DNA from: DASVWZ01 sp036392935
GTDB taxonomy: Bacteria; Acidobacteriota; Terriglobia; Terriglobales; Acidobacteriaceae
Direction: 5' to 3'
NCBI GenBank assembly: GCA_036392935.1
Contig: DASVWZ010000299.1
Location: 1-62,577 of the forward strand
Length of the DNA: 62,577 nt
The translations under genes and the position numbers were made by a program. How positions within the stretch are numbered: the first letter of the stretch is position 1; each line of letters starts with the position of its first letter. This document shows, in pieces, positions 25,454 to 32,355 of the stretch. The notes under the pieces were generated by a model, which worked only from the letters and a program-made list of their open reading frames with translations, was not told where the DNA came from and did not search any database.

Positions 25454-25846
25454 GTGCTCTCTAACTATACACCACACATTATGGGGTTGACAGCCTTCGC
25501 CAAAGTTGGCATTATACCAACTATGGCCATAGCAGCAGTAAGCATAAATGTTGCTCAGGACATGTTGAGAGACTGTCTTGGGTCGGGGGCCTCGGTTATT
25601 CCGGGTCGTCATTTCTTGGCAGAACTCAAGAATGAAGGGCTTACACTTCCGGCTGCCTTACACGTCCTTCGTTCAGGCTGCATTTTCAATCCTCCTGAGC
25701 ATGATGTCCGCAAGGGGCATTGGAAATACAGCGTAGAGGGACATGAGCCTGATGGGAAGTGGCTGGTGATCGTGTTTTGTTTTAAGCAAGTTAACGAAGC
25801 ATATTTGATTACTGTTTTCTCCGTTCAGGCTAAATCGAGGGCCTAG
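25454..25846 (+). CDS. DUF4258/MqsR-like toxin candidate
   Basis: Up to 130 aa; the start is uncertain (GTG 25454, or internal ATGs at about 25490 and 25523). Core from about residue 48: 'GRHFLAELKNEGLTLPAALHVLRSGCIFNPPEHDVRKGHWKYSVEGHEPDGKWLVIVFCF', the DUF4258 layout related to RelE/MqsR ribonuclease folds. It is followed after 22 nt by a YgiT/MqsA-like antitoxin, the same order as mqsRA. Function as an mRNA-cutting toxin is inferred from family and neighbour. The hydrophobic first 30 residues may not be translated. Confidence 0.65.
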   Translation: MLSNYTPHIMGLTAFAKVGIIPTMAIAAVSINVAQDMLRDCLGSGASVIPGRHFLAELKNEGLTLPAALHVLRSGCIFNPPEHDVRKGHWKYSVEGHEPDGKWLVIVFCFKQVNEAYLITVFSVQAKSRA

Positions 25847-25868
25847 TGGTCGAAGTGGAGAAACTTTT

Positions 25869-26390
25869 ATGAACAAACCAACCAAGGAGCGAATGAGAAC
25901 GGAATGTGGGGAGTGCGGGCACTCGGCAGTCGTCACGCGGGGTGACTACCGTTTTGATGACATGGGATTGCCTGTCATTCTGGGGAACATCAAAATAATC
26001 ACGTGCACGGAGTGCGGTACCAAGGAACCGATCATTCCGAATATCAACGAATTGATGGACACGCTGGCATTGGCTGTTGTTTGCCAACCGTGCAGGTTCC
26101 GCGGCGAAGAGCTGAGGTTCATTCGGCTGTATCTCGGCAAAAGCGCCAAGGAACTAGCCGCATTGATTCATTTGGACAATACGTCCCTCTCCAAAATGGA
26201 GAATAACAAGGTCGAGATCGGCAAGCAGACGGACAAATTGATTCGTCTGCTTGCAGTCAACTTGAGTCCCAAGCTCAACGACAAAATAAACGAACTCATC
26301 TCAATGATGCCTGACATTGACGATGATCCGTGTGACGACCCGTCAGATATTCGCATCGACCCCGCCACGATGCGGTGCCAATACGTGTAG
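25869..26390 (+). CDS. MqsA-like antitoxin: zinc finger plus HTH
   Basis: 173 aa. N-terminal YgiT-type zinc finger with two CxxC pairs ('ECGECG', 'TCTECG'), then an HTH_3-like domain 'GEELRFIRLYLGKSAKELAALIHLDNTSLSKMENNKVEIGKQTDKLIRLL' (residues ~80-130) and an acidic Asp-rich tail 'DIDDDPCDDPSDIRIDP'. This is the MqsA architecture. It should bind the preceding toxin and repress the shared promoter. A clear rho-independent terminator follows at 26399-26434. ATG 25869. Confidence 0.8.
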   Translation: MNKPTKERMRTECGECGHSAVVTRGDYRFDDMGLPVILGNIKIITCTECGTKEPIIPNINELMDTLALAVVCQPCRFRGEELRFIRLYLGKSAKELAALIHLDNTSLSKMENNKVEIGKQTDKLIRLLAVNLSPKLNDKINELISMMPDIDDDPCDDPSDIRIDPATMRCQYV

Positions 26391-26398
26391 TTAGCCAT

Positions 26399-26434
26399 TG
26401 CCCTTGTCCTCATCCGAGAGGCAAGGGCATTTTT
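26399..26434 (+). terminator. Rho-independent terminator of the MqsRA-like unit
   Basis: Perfect 8-bp stem TGCCCTTG (26399-26406) / CAAGGGCA (26422-26429), loop 15 nt, then a T-tract at 26430-26434. It lies 8 nt after the antitoxin stop. Confidence 0.85.
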
Positions 26435-26438
26435 GTGC

Positions 26439-26468
26439 TTGACACGCTTACTCGCTCAAGCATATAGT
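26439..26468 (+). promoter_or_regulatory. Promoter of the lone transposase
   Basis: -35 TTGACA at 26439-26444 and -10 TATAGT at 26463-26468, spacing 18. The predicted start of transcription falls at the ATG 26476, so the message would be leaderless. Confidence 0.6.
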
Positions 26469-27355
26469 TCAGTATATGAAACGGCTAACGATGGCACAGA
26501 AAACGCAAGTTGTTAGGGCTTTGGTAGAAGGAAACTCCATCCGCTCTACCGTGCGCCTGACTGGAGTCGCCAAGAATACCGTAATAAAACTGCTGCTCGA
26601 TTTGGCCGATGGATGCGCTGCCTACCATGATGCGAATGTGCGAAATCTTAAAGTTCGCCGCCTTCAATGCGACGAAATTTGGCAGTATGTTGGTTCTAAA
26701 GCGAAGAATACTCGCCCGGAAAAGAAAGCAATCGGCTGGGGCGATGTTTGGACGTGGACGGCAATTGACGCGGATACCAAACTCTGTATCAGCTATCTAG
26801 TTGGCGGGCGCGATTTGGGGTGGGCAAAAGAGTTCATGCGTGACTGTGCATCACGGATTCGTAACCGAGTGCAGATCACAACTGATGGCCACAGGCCATA
26901 TCTAGAAGCCGTCGAAGATGCGTTTGGTGCCGACATTGACTATGCACAATTACAGAAAATTTACGGTGTGGTCGAAAACGAAACGCGCTATTCTCCCGCA
27001 AAATGCATCGGTTGCGAGATGAAGGTTGTCAGCGGAAACCCAGAACCCAAACACGTGAGTACCAGCTTCGTTGAGCGGCAGAATCTCTCAATGCGAATGA
27101 GTATTAGGAGATTCACTCGCCTAACCAATGCGTTCTCCAAAAAGATTGAGAACCATGCCGCAGCCGTTGCCTTGTGGTTTTTTTACTACAATTTCTGCCG
27201 CATACATTCCACTCTGCGGGTCACTCCGGCGATGGAAGCAGGAGTCAGTGACCACATTTGGAGCCTTGAGGAAATGTGCACGCTGCTTCCGATAGCGCCG
27301 TCGTCATCGCGGAGTATCGAGAAAAAGCTGGTGCTTACGGCACTAGGCGAGTAAG
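26447..27355. mobile_element. Possible IS boundaries (9-bp inverted repeat)
   Basis: CTTACTCGC at 26447-26455 and its exact reverse complement GCGAGTAAG at 27347-27355 bracket the transposase gene. The arms do not extend past 9 bp. No target-site duplication is obvious, so this may be chance. Confidence 0.35.
26476..27354 (+). CDS. IS1-like DDE transposase
   Basis: 292 aa. N-terminal HTH ('GNSIRSTVRLTGVAKNTVIKLLLDL'), then DDE catalytic motifs: 'RLQCDEIWQYVG' (first Asp), 'VQITTDGHRPYL' (second Asp) and 'STSFVERQNLSMRMSIRRFTRLTNAFSKK' (Glu). The tail is 'FFYYNFCRIHSTLRVTP'. Typical of genes annotated as IS1-family or lone DDE transposases. The reading frame is intact, with no frameshifting site as in classic IS1. 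The gene stands alone between two terminators. Confidence 0.85.
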   Translation: MKRLTMAQKTQVVRALVEGNSIRSTVRLTGVAKNTVIKLLLDLADGCAAYHDANVRNLKVRRLQCDEIWQYVGSKAKNTRPEKKAIGWGDVWTWTAIDADTKLCISYLVGGRDLGWAKEFMRDCASRIRNRVQITTDGHRPYLEAVEDAFGADIDYAQLQKIYGVVENETRYSPAKCIGCEMKVVSGNPEPKHVSTSFVERQNLSMRMSIRRFTRLTNAFSKKIENHAAAVALWFFYYNFCRIHSTLRVTPAMEAGVSDHIWSLEEMCTLLPIAPSSSRSIEKKLVLTALGE

Positions 27356-27373
27356 ATCACTCCAAAACAAAAA

Positions 27374-27392
27374 GCCCGATTTGCAGTCGGGC
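27374..27392 (-). terminator. Hairpin after the transposase
   Basis: Stem GCCCGA (27374-27379) / TCGGGC (27387-27392), loop TTTGCAG. The A-rich stretch on its left gives a U-tract on the minus strand, so it works best against minus-strand transcripts. On the plus strand it is weak. Confidence 0.55.
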
Positions 27393-27448
27393 CATATCCT
27401 GTTTAGGCAGCACTCAGACAGTAACACAGGAGTGTGCCCAGTGAAAAG

Positions 27449-27835
27449 ATGCTGGACGGCAAAAAGATCGACGTTAAAGAGATTATCGGGAAATGGTTTT
27501 CCCGAGGGGAGGTAAAAACTCCCTTGTCGTTCTTTTTTAAAGTGCTGCCGTGGCTTACTGGCATCTGGGGTTTGATCCTCTATGCCCCCGTTCCAGTCGA
27601 TATTAAAGTCTATCTCTTGAAGCTTGCCGCTTGGATATTCGGAGGAATGTTCGTTTTTGTTGGACTATTTGCTTGGTTCAAGCCGCATCACCTAACCTAC
27701 GGTGAGGCTAGTCATCGCGCTGAGAGAAAAATCATTCTCGGCAGCAGCACGCGCACTTACACAGAAGATGAATTGCAGATGATTCCGCCGACTCGCAACC
27801 CGCAACAGTTGACGGGAGGCACAAACCCAAGCTGA
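27449..27835 (+). CDS. Two-helix membrane protein, unknown family
   Basis: About 128 aa from ATG 27449 (GTG 27434 five codons upstream). Cytoplasmic-looking N-terminus, two transmembrane segments ('FFFKVLPWLTGIWGLILYA', 'YLLKLAAWIFGGMFVFVGLFAWF'), then a polar tail 'GEASHRAERKIILGSSTRTYTEDELQMIPP'. The stop codon is one base from the ATG of the SinR-like gene, so the two are translated together. No match to a family known to me. Pairing with a Cas2-fold protein is the only clue. Confidence 0.65.
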   Translation: MLDGKKIDVKEIIGKWFSRGEVKTPLSFFFKVLPWLTGIWGLILYAPVPVDIKVYLLKLAAWIFGGMFVFVGLFAWFKPHHLTYGEASHRAERKIILGSSTRTYTEDELQMIPPTRNPQQLTGGTNPS

Positions 27836-27836
27836 C

Positions 27837-28106
27837 ATGGTACTGCTAATCAACTACGAATTGAGAGATGTGACCAAGGACTACACGCCATTTCTCGATG
27901 CGATCAAGGCTAATTGCGCTGAATGGTGGCACTTTCTTCCGCACACATGGATAGTTGCGACCGTGCATTCTTCGGATGACTTTGCAAAATTACTCTATCC
28001 CCATATGCTGAATACTGACAGCTTGCTTGTGGTTAGATTGGAATCGGATCATCAGGGATGGCTCGTCAAAGATGCGTGGGAATGGCTAAACAGGCAGCAG
28101 TATTGA
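27837..28106 (+). CDS. SinR-like (Cas2-fold) small protein
   Basis: 89 aa. 'MVLLINYELRDVTKDYTPFLDAIKANCAEWWHFLPHTWIVAT', then 'LNTDSLLVVRLESDHQGWL' and 'AWEWLN'. The pattern ('NYEL..YTPFLDAIK....WWHFL.HTWIV', 'DSLLVV') matches the short proteins annotated as SinR family, which share the ferredoxin-like fold of Cas2/VapD. Second gene of the pair with the membrane protein. No activity is inferred. It ends 70 nt before tRNA-Glu. Confidence 0.7.
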   Translation: MVLLINYELRDVTKDYTPFLDAIKANCAEWWHFLPHTWIVATVHSSDDFAKLLYPHMLNTDSLLVVRLESDHQGWLVKDAWEWLNRQQY

Positions 28107-28157
28107 CTGTGGAAATCAGACTGACCCATTACCAAAGTATCGTTCGTTTCCCTTTGT

Positions 28158-28163
28158 TATAAT
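28158..28163 (+). promoter_or_regulatory. -10 box of tRNA-Glu
   Basis: Perfect TATAAT 13 nt before the tRNA 5' end. No good -35 at the expected distance. Confidence 0.6.
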
Positions 28164-28176
28164 CAACTTCCCGGGC

Positions 28177-28251
28177 GGCGCTATCGTCTAACGGTTAGGA
28201 CACGGCCCTCTCAAGGCCGGTATACGGGTTCGATTCCCGTTAGCGCTACCA
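28177..28251 (+). tRNA. tRNA-Glu(CTC)
   Basis: 75 nt. Cloverleaf by eye: acceptor GGCGCTA / TAGCGCT (first pair G-U), anticodon stem CGGCC / GGCCG with loop CTCTCAA (anticodon CTC at 28210-28212), T arm 'ACGGGTTCGATTCCCGT', discriminator A and encoded CCA. No second copy of its 3' end was found in the window, so it is not clearly an attachment site for the AT-rich island on its 5' side. Confidence 0.93.
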
Positions 28252-28409
28252 AATCTTCCCTGGAAGCCGGCATCGCTTTTTGTGACCTTCTTGTCTTAAA
28301 AGAAACTTGCCAATTTTGCCTGACAACGGCATCGGTCGGATTCGCACCTAAATTTTTTTAGGACGGGATATGTTTTTCCCTCGGCCGATTTTCGCTCGGA
28401 CGGAAGCCG

Positions 28410-29303
28410 TTGCAATTTGCCCGAAGATGGGCGCAGTGGCATCTGTGGCTGCGCATTTACAAAAACATCGACGAGAAACACACCTGGCCGATGGCCGCGG
28501 CTTTAGCCTTCTACTCTCTTTTGGCTTTGTTCCCCGCATTGATTCTATTTTCTGCGGCAGTCGCATTCTTGCCCGGACACACACTCTTTGATCAGGCATT
28601 GAGTGCATTGGCACTTTTCGTGCCTCGGGATTCCATGCAAATGGTGACCAGTGTTCTCACTGATGTGATCACGCCTCATCGCAGTACATATGCGTCGCTA
28701 GGACTGATCGGAACCATATACACCGCCTCCAACAGCGTGTCGGCCAGCATCGAGGCGCTCAACGTGGCTTCGGGAGCGACTGAAGATCGACCGTTCTGGA
28801 AGACACGGCTGCTGTCTTTGTTGTTGGCCGTACTGATCGGCAGCCTTTTAATCGTAGCTCTCACCGTGATGCTTCTGGGGCCAAGGTTTGGTGATTGGCT
28901 GGCAGCCAGAATTTATGTCTCGGGTCATTTCGTGTGGCTCTGGCCGGTGATCCACTGGGCGATCGCGGTCAGTTTTACTTTGCTGGCGATCGAGATCATG
29001 TACGTTTTCGCGCCCAACGTGGGGCGGCGCTTTCGTGAGACGTTGCCAGGGGCCACTTTGGCGTTGAGCACATGGCTGGCGCTTTCTTATCTGCTGGGAC
29101 TGTATTTCCGCCACTTCGCTGACTTCCATAAGACGTACGGGACTCTTGGAGCAGCGATCTCACTCTTGATCTGGCTATATTGGACCGGATTTGCGTTCCT
29201 TTTAGGAGCCGAGCTCAACGCCGAGCTTGCCACCCAGCGACGAACTCTTTTGGCTATCGGCGGTCGCAGCCCAACGGATGAAATGACGAAGCCAGCGGCC
29301 TAG
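28410..29303 (+). CDS. YihY/BrkB-family membrane protein
   Basis: 297 aa from TTG 28410. N-terminal 'KNIDEKHTWPMAAALAFYSLLALFPALILFSAAVAFLPG' is the standard opening of the YihY/virulence factor BrkB family. About six transmembrane helices. 'GLIGTIYTASNSVSASIEALNVASG' and 'YGTLGAAISLLIWLYWTGFAFLLGAELNAEL' are conserved. The function of the family is not settled (once annotated RNase BN; now seen as a transporter-like membrane protein). The start codon is uncertain; 28252-28409 shows no other gene. Confidence 0.88.
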   Translation: MQFARRWAQWHLWLRIYKNIDEKHTWPMAAALAFYSLLALFPALILFSAAVAFLPGHTLFDQALSALALFVPRDSMQMVTSVLTDVITPHRSTYASLGLIGTIYTASNSVSASIEALNVASGATEDRPFWKTRLLSLLLAVLIGSLLIVALTVMLLGPRFGDWLAARIYVSGHFVWLWPVIHWAIAVSFTLLAIEIMYVFAPNVGRRFRETLPGATLALSTWLALSYLLGLYFRHFADFHKTYGTLGAAISLLIWLYWTGFAFLLGAELNAELATQRRTLLAIGGRSPTDEMTKPAA

Positions 29304-29411
29304 TAGCCGGACATCTTTATAAGAATCTGTGGCATCGAAAGGCGGCACGGGTTCGAAAAAGAGCCACGAAGAGGTCCGTGTGTAAATTGACATCGATTTC
29401 ACTACCCGCCT

Positions 29412-32348
29412 ATGCGCCGACTGCTTTTTCTTTTCTTGTTTCTGGCTGCGCGGGCCGTCCAGGCGCAACAAAACGTACCGAATGCGGGAGCCATGTATGA
29501 AGGTGAAATCGTCACCGCAGTGGATATCGTCACCGACCCGCATATTGACGTAGGGCCACTGGAAGCGATGGTAGTTCAGAAAACCGGAAAACCGTATTCA
29601 CAAAAAGATGTCGACGCCAGTGTCACGGCATTGCAGGCCACAAAGCAGTTTCGCAAAGTGAATACGATCGAAACGCCGGAAGAGAAAGGTTTGCAATTGA
29701 GCTTTGTGCTTGAGCCGGCCTATTACGTGGGCATCGTAGACTTTCCGGAGGCCGAAAAACGCTTCAGCTATGTGCGGCTCCTGCAGGTGGTTAATTATTC
29801 GGACGAAAATCCTTATGACAAATCCTTCACGCCGGTTGCCGAAACCGCGCTGCAGAATTTTCTAAAAGCCAACGGATACTTTCGGGCGACGGTCCGCAGC
29901 GAAACACGGGTCGACGACCAAAATCAGCTTGTGGACATAAGCTTCCACGCGGATATGGGCGCCCGCGCTCGAATTGGCACCGTAAAAATTGAAGGGCCGC
30001 CGGAGCCTGAAGCCGCGGTGCTCATACACTCGGTGCAGTCGCTACGCGCGAGATTCACTGGGGGCTTTTTGAAGCCCGGCAAGGCATATTCTCCCGGCCG
30101 CATGAAAGATGCCATCGACCTGATCAAAAAGAAACTTGCCAAACAGCATTACCTGGCTGCCAAAGTTAAGCCGCTACCGCTCGAGTATCACGCGGACACG
30201 AATCTGGTCGATGTGGCAATCCACATTGATCCCGGACCCGTGATTCTGGTCCAAACCGTGGGCGCTCGCCTGAGCGTGCTTCCATTCGTCTCGCACCAGG
30301 AAGAGAAAAAAAATGTACCAATCTATTCCGAAGGCACCATCGACCGTGACCTGGTCGACGAAGGTCAGCAGAATCTCGTCGATTATTTTCAGAAGAAGGG
30401 ATATTTCGACATTCAGGTCAAGACCGAATTCGAGCATAAGGCCGATCAGTACTCCCTGACTTACGTCATTGACAAAGGCAAGAAGCACAAAGTTGCGCAG
30501 ATTATTCTTCAGGGAAATACCGCGCTTAGCCGCAGTGACCTGCTGGACCACATCCCGGTGAAGAAATCGCACGTCTGGACGCACGGTTCGTACAGCCAGA
30601 AACTGCTCAAGACCAGTGAAGAAAATATTCAAGCTCTGTACCACGATACCGGCTACGAAGATGTGAAAGTGACGGCCCAGGTGGTGGATCGCGAACCGTT
30701 GCTGGATATCACGTTCAACATTGTTGAAGGACCGAGAACGCTGGTCTCTGACGTCACTATCACGGGTGACGAAACCGTCCCCTACAACATTCTCGCCGGG
30801 AAAACGGGCTTCCAGTTGCGCGCCGGTGCCCCATTTTCGCCCGGCAAGCTTGCCAGCGACCGCAACCAGATCACCGCCGCCTATCTCGATAATGGCTATC
30901 TCAACGCAGATGTGAAGACCACGGTAAACCGGCACGTGGATGATCACAATAAGGTCGACATTGTGTTCGCGGTTACCGAAAACCAGTTGGTCAGAATCAG
31001 TCAGGTTCTCTATGAAGGCCAAAAGCGAACTCGACTCTCACTTCTGAGCAAAACGGCAGCCATCAACGTGGAAGCACCTTTGAGCACCAAGCAACTTCTG
31101 GAATCGCAAACCCGCCTGTATGACCTCGACGTTTTTGACTGGACTAGCGTAACGCCCAAAAAGCCGATCACCGATCAGACAGAAGAAGAGACCACAGTAA
31201 AGGTTCACGAAGCCAAGCGCACGGAGATCATCTACGGATTCGGCTTCGAAGTTTCAAAGCGCGGAGGCAATGTTCCGGTTGGATCGGTCGCAGTTCCGGG
31301 GCTGCCACCCGTAAATATTGGTAATAACCAGGTGGCACCGAGCGAAGCGACTTACGCCAGCCCGCGGGGCTCGATCGAATTTGTTCGTCACAACATGCGC
31401 GGACTGGCCGAGACCGCAAGTTTCTCGCTGTTGGCCTCGCGGCTTGACCAGAAGGCCCTTGCCAGCTATGCCTTCCCGGATTTCCAGCAAACCCGTTGGA
31501 ATGCGCTCACTACTTTGTCGTACGAACGTACGACTGAGAACCCTTTATTCGCTGCGAATCTGGCGGATGTGGCGTTTCAAGTAGAGCGGGTTCTTAACAA
31601 GAAAACCAATACTCGACTGCAGTTTCGCTACGACTTCAATCACACGGCATTGTCGGAGCTGCTGGTTCCTGAGTTGGTCCTGCCGCAAGACAGAAATGTT
31701 CGATTGTCAACCGTGTCTACCGCGCTGATTCGCGACACCAGGGACAAACCGCTCGACGCCCACAAAGGTTCGTATGAGACGGTCAACCTGAGCATTACCC
31801 CGACCGCACTTGGATCGAGCGCGAACTTTGTCAAGCTTTTTGCCCAATACGCTGTGTACAAACCCGTACACGGGATGGTCTGGGCCAGCAGCTTGCGGCT
31901 CGGCCTGGCCAGTGCGTTCGCTGGAAGCTTCGTTCCAACCAGCGAACTTTTTTTTGCCGGCGGCGGCACAACCATACGCGGATTTCCTCTTTATTCTGCC
32001 GGCCCTCAGCGAATTGTACCGTTCTGCAACGTGCTGGTTGGCAATGCCGGATGTGTCAACATCACGGTCCCGGTGGGCGGACGGCAACTGGCCATCGTGA
32101 ATACCGAACTGCGCTTTCCTCTGAAGATCATGCCGAACCTCGGCGCGGTGATTTTCTACGATGGCGGCAACGTCTACAGCGCTATCAACTTCAATCAATT
32201 TGTCAGTAACTACACCAACACGGTTGGGGTCGGTTTGCGATACACCACACCAATCGGCCCAATACGCCTCGACATCGGCCGCAATCTGAATCCAGTGCCA
32301 GGCATCGGGGCGACCCAATATTTCATCACACTGGGCCAGGCATTTTGA
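29412..32348 (+). CDS. Omp85/TamA-BamA-like outer membrane assembly protein
   Basis: 978 aa. Signal peptide '..LFLFLAARAVQAQ'. Residues ~30-610 are a run of POTRA-type repeats (six or seven units by the recurring 'G..D...V...K..GYFDI.VK......' pattern), more than the three of TamA and five of BamA. The C-terminal beta-barrel has 'FFAGGGTTIRGFPL', the RGF motif of the Omp85 lid loop, and ends in '..ITLGQAF' with a final Phe. It inserts outer-membrane proteins or helps a partner deliver lipid or protein. Just 7 nt before the tamB gene, so TamA-like by context. Confidence 0.9.
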   Translation: MRRLLFLFLFLAARAVQAQQNVPNAGAMYEGEIVTAVDIVTDPHIDVGPLEAMVVQKTGKPYSQKDVDASVTALQATKQFRKVNTIETPEEKGLQLSFVLEPAYYVGIVDFPEAEKRFSYVRLLQVVNYSDENPYDKSFTPVAETALQNFLKANGYFRATVRSETRVDDQNQLVDISFHADMGARARIGTVKIEGPPEPEAAVLIHSVQSLRARFTGGFLKPGKAYSPGRMKDAIDLIKKKLAKQHYLAAKVKPLPLEYHADTNLVDVAIHIDPGPVILVQTVGARLSVLPFVSHQEEKKNVPIYSEGTIDRDLVDEGQQNLVDYFQKKGYFDIQVKTEFEHKADQYSLTYVIDKGKKHKVAQIILQGNTALSRSDLLDHIPVKKSHVWTHGSYSQKLLKTSEENIQALYHDTGYEDVKVTAQVVDREPLLDITFNIVEGPRTLVSDVTITGDETVPYNILAGKTGFQLRAGAPFSPGKLASDRNQITAAYLDNGYLNADVKTTVNRHVDDHNKVDIVFAVTENQLVRISQVLYEGQKRTRLSLLSKTAAINVEAPLSTKQLLESQTRLYDLDVFDWTSVTPKKPITDQTEEETTVKVHEAKRTEIIYGFGFEVSKRGGNVPVGSVAVPGLPPVNIGNNQVAPSEATYASPRGSIEFVRHNMRGLAETASFSLLASRLDQKALASYAFPDFQQTRWNALTTLSYERTTENPLFAANLADVAFQVERVLNKKTNTRLQFRYDFNHTALSELLVPELVLPQDRNVRLSTVSTALIRDTRDKPLDAHKGSYETVNLSITPTALGSSANFVKLFAQYAVYKPVHGMVWASSLRLGLASAFAGSFVPTSELFFAGGGTTIRGFPLYSAGPQRIVPFCNVLVGNAGCVNITVPVGGRQLAIVNTELRFPLKIMPNLGAVIFYDGGNVYSAINFNQFVSNYTNTVGVGLRYTTPIGPIRLDIGRNLNPVPGIGATQYFITLGQAF

Positions 32349-32355
32349 GGTAATT

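Noticed and set aside
28177..28251. tRNA-Glu as integration site of the AT-rich island
   Set aside because: The island lies at the 5' end of the tRNA; no integrase and no second copy of the tRNA 3' end were found.
30174..31022. 282-aa open frame antisense to the Omp85 gene
   Set aside because: No domain, no ribosome binding site, and the other strand has clear POTRA repeats.
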